From the NCBI RefSeq assembly GCF_003234365.2, contig NZ_CP126261.1:83861-147860 (forward strand): DNA of 64,000 bases. Reading direction: 5' to 3'. Position 1 is the stretch's first letter; every line of letters begins with the position of its first letter. Positions 16,222-25,706 of this stretch are shown piece by piece. Below the pieces are notes generated by a model. It searched no databases. It was not told the origin of the DNA and saw only the letters and a program-made list of their open reading frames with translations. The position numbers and the translations under genes are program-made. The stretch comes from Curtobacterium sp. MCJR17_020 (lineage in GTDB: Bacteria > Actinomycetota > Actinomycetes > Actinomycetales > Microbacteriaceae).

Positions 16222-16977
16222 ATGACCATTCAGACATTGCAGGGCAAGAACGTCCTCGTTGCGGCTGGGGCGAAGAACCTCGGCGGGCTGATCAGCCGTC
16301 AGGCGGCGGAGCAGGGCGCAAACGTCGCGATTCACTACAACTCGGACGCCACCCGCCCGCAGGCGGAAGAGACCCTCGCGGCTGTGGAAGCGGCAGGCGG
16401 TACGGGTGTGCTGCTGTTCGGTGACCTGACGTTGCCGGGGAACGTGGAGCAGCTGTTCGCGGATGGGGAAGCGGCGCTCGGGAAGATCGACGTGGCGGTG
16501 AACACGGTCGGGAAGGTACTGCGCAAGCCGATCGTCGATACGTCTGAGGCTGACTACGACGGCATGTTCGACATCAACAGCAAGGCGGCGTACTTCTTCA
16601 TCAAAGAAGCCGGCAAGCACGTCGCGGATGGCGGGAAGGTCATCACGATCGTGACGAGCCTGCTCGCAGCGTTCACGGACGGGTACTCCACCTACGCAGG
16701 CGGGAAGAGCCCGGTGGAGCACTTCACCCGCGCGGCGGCGAAGGAGTTCGCCAGCCGTGGCATCTCGGTCACTGCGGTTGCGCCCGGCCCGATGGACACC
16801 CCGTTCTTCTACGGTCAGGAGACCCCGGAGCGGGTCGAGTTCCACAAATCCCAGGCCATGGGCGGGCAGCTGACCAAGATCGAGGACATCGCCCCGATCG
16901 TGACGTTCCTCGCCACCAGCGGATGGTGGATCACTGGACAGACCATCTTCGCCAACGGCGGCTACACCACCCGCTGA
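16222..16977 (+). CDS. SDR-family oxidoreductase
   Basis: 251 residues from ATG 16222, chosen for the GGAAGGAACTGGG sequence just upstream; no similarity before it. Classical SDR fold: cofactor region VAAGAKNLGGLISRQ (the usual TGxxxGIG is altered), NTVGKV for the NAG motif, and catalytic Tyr and Lys in STYAGGKSPVEHF. It ends WWITGQTIFANGGYTTR. Substrate unknown. Controlled probably by the divergent TetR gene. A fragment of a close paralogue lies inverted at 31709-31775. Confidence 0.85.
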   Translation: MTIQTLQGKNVLVAAGAKNLGGLISRQAAEQGANVAIHYNSDATRPQAEETLAAVEAAGGTGVLLFGDLTLPGNVEQLFADGEAALGKIDVAVNTVGKVLRKPIVDTSEADYDGMFDINSKAAYFFIKEAGKHVADGGKVITIVTSLLAAFTDGYSTYAGGKSPVEHFTRAAAKEFASRGISVTAVAPGPMDTPFFYGQETPERVEFHKSQAMGGQLTKIEDIAPIVTFLATSGWWITGQTIFANGGYTTR

Positions 16978-17052
16978 CTCCGTGGCCGCCATGCGATCAG
17001 CCCCGAACCGACCGCATGGCGGCCTCCTCGCGTCACTGAAAGGACACACGCG

Positions 17053-17395
17053 ATGACCACACAGACGCACCCCGCCGACCTACCCGGACCCGTCGCCGCG
17101 TTCGTTCACGCGATCAACAGCGCCGACACCGACGCATTCGTCGCGCTCTTCACTGAGGACGGTGATCAATGACTGGGGCACCCGCTACGTCGGCCACGAC
17201 GGCGTGCGCCGGTGGGTGGGATCAGACGCCATAGGAATGAACGCCCGCATGCAAATTCTCACCACTACGACCGACGACCAGACCGTGACCGTCCGTTTCG
17301 ACTGGAGCAGCAACAAGTTCTCCGGCAAGTCGACAGGCATCTTCATCGCACGGGACGGACGCCTGGCCTCGTTCACCATCCCGCCGGAACACTAA
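17053..17395 (+). pseudogene. Frameshifted NTF2-like (SnoaL-type) protein
   Basis: ATG 17053 starts TQTHPADLPGPVAAFVHAIN and FVALFTEDG, the first half of a nuclear-transport-factor-2-like protein, but the frame stops at 17172. The second half (INDWGTRYVGHDGVRRW to the end at 17395) continues in another frame from about 17162. The join EDG/VINDWG fits a one-base gain or two-base loss near 17161. Either the gene is inactive or the shift is a sequence error. It follows the SDR gene and could be its operon partner. Confidence 0.7.
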
Positions 17396-17473
17396 CCAGT
17401 ACGTCCAACCGCCCTACGGCCGACGAGCGACTCACGCCGAAGCGCAAGCCCACAAACGGGAGGAACGCCATCC

Positions 17474-18658
17474 ATGACCAGTCCCACGGAAACTGATCCC
17501 CTGGCCGGTGGCCGTCGGCTCCTGCCGCGGATGAGACCCCGAGACCCGCACGAGGTCGGGCGGGCGGCAAGCCCGCTCGAGCTGTTCTTCGACCTCGTGT
17601 TCGTCGTCGCAGTGTCCCTGTCATCGCAGGCTCTGCACCACCTTGAGAGCGAGGGGCACGTCGCTACCGGAGCACTGTCGTACCTGATGGTGTTCTTCGC
17701 GATCTGGTGGGCATGGATGAACTTCACCTGGTTTGCCACGTCGTTCGCCACCGACGACTGGCTCTACCGGCTGATGACAATCCTGCAGATGGGCGGCGTC
17801 CTTGTCCTAGCGTCCGGCGCCGAAGCGGCGATGGTGCATTACGACTTCACCCTGGTCACCATCGGGTACGTCGTGATGCGTCTCGCCCTCGTCGGGCAGT
17901 GGCTTCGCGCGAGCCGCAGCCACCCGGATCTGCGGAACACCGCCTATCGGTACGCGGGCGGCATCGTGGCCGTGCAGGTGGCGTGGGTGGGCCGGCTGTT
18001 CTTGCCCGAGACGGCAGGCTTTGGAGGGTTCTTCATCCTGGTCGCAGCAGAAGTGCTCATCCCGGTGTGGGCCGAACGATGCGGCACCACACCTTGGAAC
18101 CCGCACCACGTCAGAGAACGCTACGGCCTGTTCACCCTCATCCTCCTCGGCGAAAGCATTCTCGCCGCAACCAACGCCATCCTCGAAGCACTCCACGAGG
18201 GCCACCACATCCCCGACCTCATCGGGATCGCTGCCTGCGGGCTGATCATCGCCGCTGGGATGTGGTGGATCTACTTCGCCCACGAGCACCAACACCAGCC
18301 AGGGCTCGGCGGGTCGTTGCTATTCGGCTACTTCCACTACGTCATCTTCGCCGCCGCCGGTGCCTTCTCCGCCGGCATCGAAGTCACCATCGACGCCACA
18401 ACCAGACACACCGACCTCCCTGCTGTACTCGCCGCCGGCACCCTCACCCTTCCGATAGCCCTGTTCATCGGAAGTGTTTGGTGGCTGACCCTCCGCCACG
18501 GCCTCACCAACATCGGCTCCATCACCGTCGCCTGCGGGGTGCTTGCCACTCTCGCCGCGACGCTGATCCCAGGACTCGTGGTCCTCGGATCCGCCATCGG
18601 CACCATCATCGCTGTCATCGCGTCCGAGACCTGCCGAACAGTAGCTGTCCACGGCTGA
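17474..18658 (+). CDS. ltrA: Low temperature requirement protein A (LtrA)
   Basis: 394 residues with about ten or eleven predicted helices. The N-terminus SPLELFFDLVFVVAVSLSSQ is the LtrA signature, with LRHGLTNIGS near the end. ATG 17474 has a GGGAGGAA ribosome-binding site. LtrA proteins are widespread in actinobacteria; the name comes from a Listeria cold-growth mutant and the transported substrate is unknown. It may be cotranscribed with the SDR gene. Confidence 0.85.
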   Translation: MTSPTETDPLAGGRRLLPRMRPRDPHEVGRAASPLELFFDLVFVVAVSLSSQALHHLESEGHVATGALSYLMVFFAIWWAWMNFTWFATSFATDDWLYRLMTILQMGGVLVLASGAEAAMVHYDFTLVTIGYVVMRLALVGQWLRASRSHPDLRNTAYRYAGGIVAVQVAWVGRLFLPETAGFGGFFILVAAEVLIPVWAERCGTTPWNPHHVRERYGLFTLILLGESILAATNAILEALHEGHHIPDLIGIAACGLIIAAGMWWIYFAHEHQHQPGLGGSLLFGYFHYVIFAAAGAFSAGIEVTIDATTRHTDLPAVLAAGTLTLPIALFIGSVWWLTLRHGLTNIGSITVACGVLATLAATLIPGLVVLGSAIGTIIAVIASETCRTVAVHG

Positions 18659-18771
18659 GGTCGTCCACGAGACAGCCATTGGCCGCGACGTGTGTGAGCA
18701 GCTTCGCTCTGCGTCGTCATTTTCGCTGCGGTCCGTGTCGGGTCAGGTGGTGCCAATGATGAGGGTGCTGC

Positions 18772-19388
18772 GGTGCCCGCCGCCTCCTCCGCGACGTCGT
18801 CTACGAGCAGATGCTCGAGGCGATCGAGAACGGCGCGCTCAAGGCAGGGGAGCGCCTGAACAATGAGGAGCTCACGAACTGGCTCGGTGTCTCTCGTACT
18901 CCGGTGCGGGAAGCGATCGCCCGGCTTGACTCCGAAGGTCTCGTGGAGATGGTCGCGAACCGGTACACCCGGGTCGACAGCCTCTCAGGCCCGGCGCACG
19001 ACCAGGCACCCATGCTCCTCGCTGCGCTGCACGCCTGGGTGATCGACCACGCCGGCGAAGCGACCGCAGATGCACGGAAAACTGCGGCCGCTGCGGCGAG
19101 CAAGGTCACAGCCGGCATCGGCGTGCACGACGTCGACGCATACCGGGGCCTGCAGGAAGCGGTCGCGGCGCTCGTCGCCGGGTTCGACAACCCGCTCTAC
19201 ACGGCGACAGAGGCCGCGGTGCGTGGCCGGGTGAAGTTCCACGCCCCTGCCCCGGACGCGAACATCGACTGGGCTGCAACGGCTGGCGCCCTCGCGAAGA
19301 TCTGACCGCCTGCGCTCAGCATCGGGCGCGACGCATCGCGGTTTGTCGCTGACGCTGTCACGTCGCGTCCGACATGAACGGTCACCGA
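18772..19388 (+). repeat. Copy A of a GntR-region duplication
   Basis: Bases 18772-19388 match 40907-41408 closely (same sense), with a few substitutions. Copy A has 115 extra bases (18990-19104) that are absent from copy B. The match begins inside the regulator's 5' coding sequence and ends 83 bases after its stop, so the duplicated block includes non-coding DNA. Confidence 0.85.
18811..19305 (+). pseudogene. GntR-family regulator, start lost
   Basis: The intact version at 40877 shows that the gene should begin about 18 codons earlier than the shared block (MPVPKSSTSQGARRLL). Here the sequence before 18772 is unrelated and a TGA lies just upstream in frame, so only an internal ATG at 18811 remains. 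That leaves the wHTH (ERLNNEELTNWLGVSRTPVREAIARLDSEG) without its first helix, while the C-terminal domain to FHAPAPDANIDWAATAGALAKI is complete. The product may fold poorly. Confidence 0.7.
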
Positions 19389-19921
19389 TCCCCTACCGGC
19401 CAGCGCCACGCGGTGCCGGTCGCGTTCGCTGAGCCACGGCTATCGACGCACCTAGCGTCATCAAGCCGTCGAATGCAGCTTTCGCACAACGGCCACGCAT
19501 GTGTTCCACGCAGCTGCTCTGCGCCATCGCTCACGTCCGGGCAGTCGTCGAACCGGTGGTACACCCCCGGCGTTGCCGGTGTGTGGAAGGGCGGTACTTG
19601 CATGCAGGCTCCTTTGCCGAGCGTCCTGTCTACCGCGCACCCCCTGGGGACAGCAGCGCGGAGCAACGCGGCCGGATCGGTCCGGCAGCCCACGGTTCGT
19701 GTGCGGCCGATGCTGCTCAGCACGTTTGCCAAGCGATCGCTTCGGAGCCGCACGGCACGACGGTCGGGCCGGGGCCATTGTCATTCGTTGCGTGCGGCGA
19801 ACTCCGCTGGCCGGTACTGCGATGGCTACGCTCGCAGCACGATGTCGGGCTCAGTACGCGTCGTGATCGCTCCGGGACCTTGCGGCCTCTCGCCGCTACG
19901 GGAGCGGTGGGAGGGTGAGTC
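19389..19921. other. Intergenic region without a supported gene
   Basis: Several long frames are open on both strands because of the high GC, but none has a recognisable product or a start with a ribosome-binding site. The last 60 bases are the leader of the DUF6766 gene. Confidence 0.4.
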
Positions 19922-20614
19922 GTGAGTGTTTTTCTTCGGGGGCGGCCCCGGGAGTGGCCCTGGCTGCGCCGGAATGGTTTGGTTGTTGTCAACGCAGCCG
20001 TGTTCTTCCTCTGCTTCCTCGGCATGGTGTTCGCCGGTTGGCGGGTCGCGGGTCATGACGCCTTGCTGCACGGGCAGACCGCCGAGACGCTCTGGGCGTT
20101 TCTGTCGAGCGGTGATTTCGCCGAGGCGACGTTTGAGAACTGGGAGAGCGAGTTTCTCCAGATGGGCTCGTATGTTGTCCTGACGACGTTCCTGTTCCAG
20201 AAGGGATCGAGTGAGTCGAAGCCCCTCAACAACGACGCACCGCAAAATGCCGATCCACGGGAACACGCAGACGACTCGCGCGCTCCATGGCCGGTTCGCC
20301 GCGGCGGCATCGTCTTGATCTGCTACGAGAACTCCCTCGTGATCCTGTTCGGGGTGCTGTTCTTCGCCAGCGTGGTCGGGCACGTCGTCGGCGGTGCGGC
20401 TGCATACAACGAGGATCAAACGGACCATGGTGCGGCCGTGATCACCGCGTGGCAGTACCTCGGCACGAGTCAGTTCTGGTTCGAGTCGATGCAGAACTGG
20501 CAGTCGGAGTTCCTGGTCATCTCCGTGATGGTCATCGCGACCGTGTGGCTCCGCCAGCGCGGATCAAGCCAGTCAAAGCCCGTCGCCGCCCCGCACACAG
20601 AAACCGGCGACTGA
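19922..20614 (+). CDS. DUF6766-family membrane protein
   Basis: 230 residues, GTG start at 19922 with a GGGAGGGTGA ribosome-binding site. Four helices in two pairs (about 19-42, 72-90, 137-160 and 200-216). Two internally similar halves each carry a NWxSEFL motif, then a QKGSSESKP or QRGSSQSKP end, showing an old tandem duplication typical of the family. Function unknown. Confidence 0.8.
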   Translation: MSVFLRGRPREWPWLRRNGLVVVNAAVFFLCFLGMVFAGWRVAGHDALLHGQTAETLWAFLSSGDFAEATFENWESEFLQMGSYVVLTTFLFQKGSSESKPLNNDAPQNADPREHADDSRAPWPVRRGGIVLICYENSLVILFGVLFFASVVGHVVGGAAAYNEDQTDHGAAVITAWQYLGTSQFWFESMQNWQSEFLVISVMVIATVWLRQRGSSQSKPVAAPHTETGD

Positions 20615-20894
20615 CCCGCACTCGCACCGACCCGCGCCGCAAGACGGCTGACCAGGGCGTAGTAGGGACATTCCACGCGCACGAGCGGATCGGGAGGGCG
20701 GCTTCCACAGCCTCGCTGCCTCGCTGCCTCGGTCCGGGTGCATTAAGACGGTGCGGCCGCGCCACGGACGGCCTATCGTGGGCGGCAGGTGACCGATGCC
20801 CCTGGCCGCCGGAACGATCGCATTGTCCGATGCCGGCCGGAGACAGACATGACCCTCAGCAGCAAACCGCTACTCGCACGATGGCGGCCCATCC

Positions 20895-21122
20895 ATGAGT
20901 GACGCGGATCTGCGTTGGAGCGTCCTCGATGCGGACACATGGGAAGCGCATGCCGGACTTCAGCACGTTGGGAACGTGCGGCGCACGTCGGCGTATGCCG
21001 TCGGGTACGCCGTTCAGCTCGCGGAGGGTGACCTGATCGGGAGCCACACCAGTTTCGAAAGTGCGCAGGCGCAGCTTGACGCGTTCGCACGGTGGCAGTC
21101 TGGCGCTCAACCGGCGCTGTGA
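20895..21122 (+). CDS. 75-residue hypothetical protein
   Basis: ATG 20895. Beta-rich start (LRWSVLDADTWEAHAG), then VGYAVQLAEGDLIGSHTSFESAQAQLDAF, a small alpha/beta pattern. It is a single gene with its own leader. No family recognised. Confidence 0.5.
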   Translation: MSDADLRWSVLDADTWEAHAGLQHVGNVRRTSAYAVGYAVQLAEGDLIGSHTSFESAQAQLDAFARWQSGAQPAL

Positions 21123-21300
21123 CCGACGACGCTGAGCGCCCGCACGGGCGAAGCGCAGAGTTCAGGCATGACAGAACGAGGGCGGCCGCACTGTCGGTCG
21201 CTGGTCATCTCACTGCTCATGGCGGCCAGCGGGCTTCCGGGACGCGTCTCCGGAAGCCGTGCGTTAGGCCGCAACGGCTTCGCTCGGCTCGGCTCGGTGC

Positions 21301-21579
21301 TTACCGTGTGTGGAGTGCGCGTGTTCGGCGGCTCAGGTCGGCAACGAACGACGCGTCCGGGCTTTCGAGCAGGTCGTCGTCTGCTCGCATCGACCGGAGC
21401 CGGGTAGCCGGCCCGACGAAGAGTCGCTCCCACATGAGGGCGCCGTCCTCATCGATCGCTGGCAGCTCGACTTCGTCGGCGCACCACGCCAGCTCCAAGG
21501 ATGCGAAGTACGCCAGCAGCGCTCGCGCTGCCGCGTCGCTGGTGAGCATCATCTGGGTGTCGTGGAAGACGTATTGCAC
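21301..21579 (-). CDS. 92-residue hypothetical protein
   Basis: ATG 21579. The protein reads MQYVFHDTQMMLTSDAAARALLAYF, then a WCADEVELPAIDEDGALMW segment and a basic C-terminus. It looks like an alpha/beta accessory protein. The region between it and the AraC gene (21580-21806) holds no gene. Confidence 0.55.
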   Translation of the reverse strand: MQYVFHDTQMMLTSDAAARALLAYFASLELAWCADEVELPAIDEDGALMWERLFVGPATRLRSMRADDDLLESPDASFVADLSRRTRALHTR

Positions 21580-21806
21580 GTTGGGCTCTTCGCTTGCAGC
21601 AGGGGCCGGGGAAGGTTCGCCGGACTGCGGATGGAAGGCCGAAGTCCGGGGCCGCTGAAGTTCTGAGCGTATCCCGTCGGCCGCGCGCTAAACACAGACA
21701 CCGCGCCTCTCGCGCCACGGTGGTCGCGGACGGGAGCAAGCCCGCGGGACAGAACTGAACTGCGCAGTCCGGATGATCGCCCGAAACCTTTGGCATTGTG
21801 GAAGGT

Positions 21807-22763
21807 ATGGCGGTGGAGGAGCATCGGGAAGCGATGTCGGGTCGCGTTGACGAGTTCGAGGCTCGACTCGCAACCGTGTTCGGGCGGGTACCGGATGGTG
21901 GCACGCATCGGCTTGAGCTGCGACGCGCTGGGGACGATGACGTGTCGATCACACGAGTGTTGTGTGATGCCGGCCGGGCGGGGAGCGTGGAACAGCCAAC
22001 ACACCACCTCCTTGTCGCCGTTGGGGACGGGGACGCCACGTTCACCGCTGATGACGGTGAGGTATTCACGGCGTCTCCTGAGGTCCCTGTTCTGCTGCGT
22101 GCGGGAACCCGGTACTCCTACGTCGTCACCGGAACGCGGCTGGCGTTACTGCAAATCTCCGACCAGCTGTTGCAAGCCGCCGGCACCTCCGCACGTGGTG
22201 CACGGCCGGACCGGGTGATGTTGTCGCAGCCACGAACCGAGGAGGACTGCCGGTCACTGCTCGCACTGATCCGCGACGCCGGTCACGTGATCAGCGGTCC
22301 GAGCATCAGCGTCCCCGCGAGGATCCGCCTCCACGACACCATCGCCAACCATGTGCTGTCGGTGCTGACAGCCGACACCACTGCCGCCCCTTCCGGACTG
22401 TTCGGTCACGTCGCGACCGCTGACTCCTTGATCCGGCGACAGCTGCCGGCGCCGGTCGCGCCGGCAGAACTCGCGGCCGCGGCCAGGATCAGCCTTCGTA
22501 CCTTGCAGCAAGCGTTCCAAGAACAACTCGATCAGACCCCCACCGAGTACGTCCGCGCCGCCCGACTCGACCTCGCACGCGACGCACTCGCCGGGGCGGA
22601 CGCGGACGCGACGGTGACAAGCGTGGCGGTGGCGTGTGGGTTCCGGCACCTTGGCCGTTTCGCCGCCGCATACAGCGAACGGTTCGGGGAACAGCCCCGA
22701 GATACCCTCCGGCACGGCCGGCAGTCCGCAACACGTATCGAGGCCGCGCAGTCGCGACGGTAA
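21807..22763 (+). CDS. AraC-family regulator
   Basis: About 318 residues. The start is ambiguous: GTG 21798, ATG 21807 and GTG 21813 all follow or overlap GGAAGG. The C-terminal 100 residues hold the two AraC helix-turn-helices (PAELAAAARISLRTLQQAFQ, then VTSVAVACGFRHLGRFAAAY). The N-terminal 190 residues form an AraC-binding-like sensor domain. It is convergent with the oxidoreductase at 22783-23694. Confidence 0.8.
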   Translation: MAVEEHREAMSGRVDEFEARLATVFGRVPDGGTHRLELRRAGDDDVSITRVLCDAGRAGSVEQPTHHLLVAVGDGDATFTADDGEVFTASPEVPVLLRAGTRYSYVVTGTRLALLQISDQLLQAAGTSARGARPDRVMLSQPRTEEDCRSLLALIRDAGHVISGPSISVPARIRLHDTIANHVLSVLTADTTAAPSGLFGHVATADSLIRRQLPAPVAPAELAAAARISLRTLQQAFQEQLDQTPTEYVRAARLDLARDALAGADADATVTSVAVACGFRHLGRFAAAYSERFGEQPRDTLRHGRQSATRIEAAQSRR

Positions 22764-22782
22764 TCCGGTGCGCCTGTGCTCG

Positions 22783-23694
22783 TCACCGGCGGAGCTGCTG
22801 GTCCGCGCGCTCTTCGAGCAGCCGCACGGCAAGGAGCTCGCCGAGCCGGTCACCGTACCGGTCCAGCGCTTCCCGGTGAAGCACCGCTGAGGCATCGAGC
22901 ACCGGGCTGTCGACACCACTATCCGCCCGGAGGGACGCGACGATGTCGAGTTCCTCGACGACACGGTCGATCCCGAAGGTGGTGAGGTAGTCCCCGTCCA
23001 AGAGCCGGCCGGCGTCGTGTTCGAGGAACTGGCTCGAGCCGGCACTGCCGCGCAGCAGCCGATGCAGGTGCTCGGTCGGGAGCCCCAGCTTGGTGCCGAT
23101 CAGCATCGCCTCGGATGCGGCGGCGGCGTTCGCGAACCACAGCGCGTTAGCAAGGAGCTTCACGATCTGGCCGTCCTCGACGCGATCGCCAACACGGCGA
23201 ATCCCATTGGGAGCGGCAAGGCGCGCCATGATCGGGAGTGCTCGCTCGACCGCGGCGGCGGTGCCACTGACGAAGAACCCCAACTCCGCAGCTGCTGCTT
23301 CCGCAGGCGAGCCGCCCATCGGCGCACTCACCACCTGCACGCCCCAAACGGCCGCCTCCTGCGCGAGCGACAGCGTCGTCTCCGGCGACCCGGAGGTGCA
23401 GTCGATCCACAACGACCCCGGCGCGAGCGATGGAAGCGCCAAACAGGCGACGTCGTTGAGTTCTCGAGGGCCTGGAAGCACGGTGACGAGTACCTCGCAC
23501 GAGACCGCCAGGTCCTCGACCGAGTCGGCCCACTCGACGCCGTTGCCATCGAACGCGCGCATCCGGCCGCGATCGATGTCGTAGACCGCGATCGAGAACG
23601 AGCGCTGCAATGCACGTGCGATCGGCGCGCCCATTCGCCCGACACCGACAACCCCGATCCGCCCCAATCTCGTTGCCGCTCGCACTTCGTCCAT
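22783..23694 (-). CDS. NAD(P)-dependent beta-hydroxyacid dehydrogenase-like protein
   Basis: 303 residues from ATG 23694. The Rossmann motif GVVGVGRMGAPIARAL is followed by VYDIDRGRM, and the substrate-binding segment WIDCTSGSPETT, APMGGSPAEA and catalytic lysine region GQIVKLLANALWF match the 3-hydroxyisobutyrate dehydrogenase superfamily (Lys in VKLLAN). Substrate unknown. The gene is convergent with AraC. Confidence 0.85.
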   Translation of the reverse strand: MDEVRAATRLGRIGVVGVGRMGAPIARALQRSFSIAVYDIDRGRMRAFDGNGVEWADSVEDLAVSCEVLVTVLPGPRELNDVACLALPSLAPGSLWIDCTSGSPETTLSLAQEAAVWGVQVVSAPMGGSPAEAAAAELGFFVSGTAAAVERALPIMARLAAPNGIRRVGDRVEDGQIVKLLANALWFANAAAASEAMLIGTKLGLPTEHLHRLLRGSAGSSQFLEHDAGRLLDGDYLTTFGIDRVVEELDIVASLRADSGVDSPVLDASAVLHREALDRYGDRLGELLAVRLLEERADQQLRR

Positions 23695-23719
23695 GCGCCC
23701 ACTCTGTCCCATGCCGCGG

Positions 23720-23845
23720 GCCGCCAGCACCGTTCCAGCTCACCGCGGACGACCTCGCCGCGATCGACGCCCTCGACACGGGCGGCCGTGGCAGTATCCC
23801 GGTCGACTTCATCAACCTCGAACGCAACAAGGAGTGGCGACCACC
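23720..23845 (+). pseudogene. C-terminal fragment, probably of an aldo/keto reductase
   Basis: A plus-strand frame reads FQLTADDLAAIDALDTGGRG and ends FINLERNKEW, resembling the C-terminal end of an aldo/keto reductase. The rest of that gene is missing; the sequence before 23700 is the start of the opposite-strand dehydrogenase. It is followed directly by a strong hairpin that was probably its terminator. Confidence 0.5.
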
Positions 23846-23852
23846 GCAGACA

Positions 23853-23891
23853 GACGGGGGCCCGGTGCACGACGTGCACCGGGCCCCCGTC
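23853..23891. terminator. Strong intergenic hairpin
   Basis: An 18-base perfect stem (23853-23870 with 23874-23891) around a three-base loop. It is placed after the aldo/keto reductase fragment and after the 3' end of the membrane gene at 23940 on the other strand, so it can serve both directions. Confidence 0.75.
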
Positions 23892-23939
23892 CGTCTGTTG
23901 CCGATTACCCGAGGCGATGGCCAGCCGCACCGACCATCA

Positions 23940-24227
23940 TCACCGTCCCGTGTCCGTGTCATCCGCACGCGGCGGGTTGAACAGGCTCCAGTACGCACGG
24001 ACGGCGCTCCAGCCTGCGATGAGCAGAACGGTGCCGGCGACCGCCGCGACCCAGGGCAGGACGGGCGAACGCTCCCAGAGCGAGGGGTCGGCGAGCCACA
24101 GCAGGAAGTTCCCCATGAGGCTCCCGGTCGCACCGAGCAGTGCCGCCGTGCGCCGGTCGAGGCTGGACAGCGTGAGCGCGATTGTCACCGCGGCCATAGC
24201 GGCGACGGCATTGACCATGTCGAACAC
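23940..24227 (-). CDS. Small membrane protein downstream of hsp20
   Basis: 95 residues from ATG 24227 (ATG 24218 is possible), two or three predicted helices (about 5-22, 28-47 and 55-80). It follows hsp20 by 11 bases and is probably in its heat-shock transcript. No family recognised. Confidence 0.6.
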   Translation of the reverse strand: MFDMVNAVAAMAAVTIALTLSSLDRRTAALLGATGSLMGNFLLWLADPSLWERSPVLPWVAAVAGTVLLIAGWSAVRAYWSLFNPPRADDTDTGR

Positions 24228-24238
24228 CGCTGCGGCTC

Positions 24239-24670
24239 CTACTCCCCGGAGCCGACGGCGAGCTGCTCGCGACCGCCACCCGTGGTCACCGCGATCTTGC
24301 GCGGCTTCGCAGACTCCTTCACCGGGATGGTGACGCTCAGCACACCATTGTCGTAGCCGGCCTCGATGCGCTCGGAATCCAGCCCGTCACCGAGGGTGAG
24401 CTGGCGGACGTAGGTGCCCGGCTGTCGCTCCCTCGTGAGCCACTGCGACCCCTCCGGTGCGCCGAGGGTGCGCTCTGCACGGATGGTCAGGACAGAGCCG
24501 TCCACGTCGATGTCGACAGAGCCCGGGTCGATGCCGGGCAGGTCGACGTCGAGGACGTAGTGGTCCCCCGTGCGGTACAGGTCCATCGGCATCGAGCGCG
24601 GCCCCGTGGACCCGAGGAGGGCACCAGCGAGACGGTCGAGCTCGCGGAACGGGTCGAGGTTCATCGTCAT
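24239..24670 (-). CDS. Small heat-shock protein Hsp20
   Basis: 143 residues from ATG 24670, which has an AAGGAG ribosome-binding site 10 bases upstream. The alpha-crystallin domain runs from about 35 to 125, with DVDLPGIDPGSVDIDVDGSVLTIRAER and the conserved GVLSVTIPV near its end. It is an ATP-independent holdase chaperone. Upstream are both a HAIR and a CIRCE operator, so HspR and HrcA may both repress it. Chromosomal hsp20 genes in actinobacteria are often under HspR alone. Confidence 0.9.
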   Translation of the reverse strand: MTMNLDPFRELDRLAGALLGSTGPRSMPMDLYRTGDHYVLDVDLPGIDPGSVDIDVDGSVLTIRAERTLGAPEGSQWLTRERQPGTYVRQLTLGDGLDSERIEAGYDNGVLSVTIPVKESAKPRKIAVTTGGGREQLAVGSGE

Positions 24671-24695
24671 GGAAAACAACTCCTTCGTGTCTGCT

Positions 24696-24716
24696 GTTGA
24701 GTCCCCTCGACTCAAC
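24696..24716 (-). promoter_or_regulatory. HAIR operator (HspR site)
   Basis: gttgagt, seven spacer bases, actcaac: a perfect inverted repeat with the arms and spacing of the HspR-associated inverted repeat (CTTGAGT-N7-ACTCAAG). It lies 26 bases upstream of the hsp20 start. Confidence 0.85.
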
Positions 24717-24726
24717 TGTCAACGTT

Positions 24727-24753
24727 CTAGCACTCGACCCTTGAGAGTGCCAA
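24727..24753 (-). promoter_or_regulatory. CIRCE operator (HrcA site)
   Basis: ctagcactc, nine spacer bases, gagtgccaa. The core agcactc-N9-gagtgc fits the CIRCE consensus TTAGCACTC-N9-GAGTGCTAA with one mismatch in each arm. It lies 10 bases beyond the HAIR element. Confidence 0.8.
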
Positions 24754-24949
24754 AAACTCGCTCGGAAAATGCTCGGAGCGCCTCCGCGGGATCTCTCCCT
24801 GCGGCGACCAAAGGCAGGCGCTCGAGACGACGAGTTAGCTCGCCACCGTGCTGGGCGCCCGGTGACCGATCGGCTACCGGGACGAGATCACGACACGGAG
24901 CGCGGCGAGAACGACGACACCGGACGAAGCTGCTCACACCTCCCGTCGC

Positions 24950-25480
24950 TCTGACAGCGGCCAGCGGCACACGCCTCCCGAACTGATTCGACTCGTCGAG
25001 GGGTTGGCGCTGTCGCGGCCGCGACCATCCGTCGCGACGCTGCACCGGCTCGTGGCCGAACGTGCAGCCAGCGAGGGAACAACCGCACCGTCGTACTCAA
25101 CGGTGCGACGAATCATCCGAGGTCTCGACCCCGCGATGATCACGCTCGCCCTCGACGGGCCGACCTCGTACCGCGACAAACACGAACTGGTACTTCGGCG
25201 CCGAGCGAACCGTCCGAACCACGTCTGGCAAGCCGACCACACCATGCTCGACATCCTCATCCGAGGTGCCGATGACAAACCCGACCGGCCGTGGCTGACC
25301 GTCATCCTCGACGACCACTCGCGCGCCATCTGCGGGTACATGGTCTTCTCCGGCGCACCGTCGGCGATGAACACAGCGCTCGCGCTCCGGCAAGCGATCT
25401 GGCCTAAGCCCGATCCGGCCTGGGCAATGTGCGGCGTCCCCCGACGTGCTGCACGTCGATCACGTGGTTCTGTCAGTCTC
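24950..25480 (+). pseudogene. Truncated DDE transposase (Mu/TnsB-like)
   Basis: The frame reads HTPPELIRLVEGLALSRPRPS, VWQADHTMLDI, PWLTVILDDHSRAICGY and ALALRQAIWPK, the central part of a Mu/TnsB-like integrase-core transposase with the first two catalytic Asp (QADHT, DDHSR). There is no start. After CGVP an extra C shifts the frame (DVLHVDH continues in the next frame) and the gene then breaks off, so the catalytic Glu is absent. It is inactive. Confidence 0.75.
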
Positions 25481-25560
25481 GTTCAGGACCAGGGTGACGG
25501 TCTGATTCAGGACCACTTGGCTGCTGTGCGGTGTGTTGTGTCGGCTTGATTCAGGACCAC
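25480..25560. repeat. Transposon-end-like direct repeats
   Basis: tgattcaggaccac occurs at 25503-25516 and 25547-25560, 44 bases apart, with a shorter related copy (gttcaggacc, 25481-25490). Repeated sites of this kind are transposase-binding sites at the ends of Tn7/Mu/IS21-like elements, here next to the broken transposase. Confidence 0.5.
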
Positions 25561-25706
25561 CCGGACGGTTGTTTTGCGCGCTCACCGTGAGCGCGGGAAG
25601 CGTGGTGGTCGGATGGGAAGTCGCATGCAGCTGTTCGCTCAGATCCACCTTCGACGCCATCCTGGGTCCTCCCGTTCAAGCACATGACTGCTGACGGGAC
25701 CACGTT

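Noticed and set aside
19374..19925. Long overlapping plus- and minus-strand frames
   Set aside because: Several frames open at once, none with a family; typical of GC-rich non-coding DNA.
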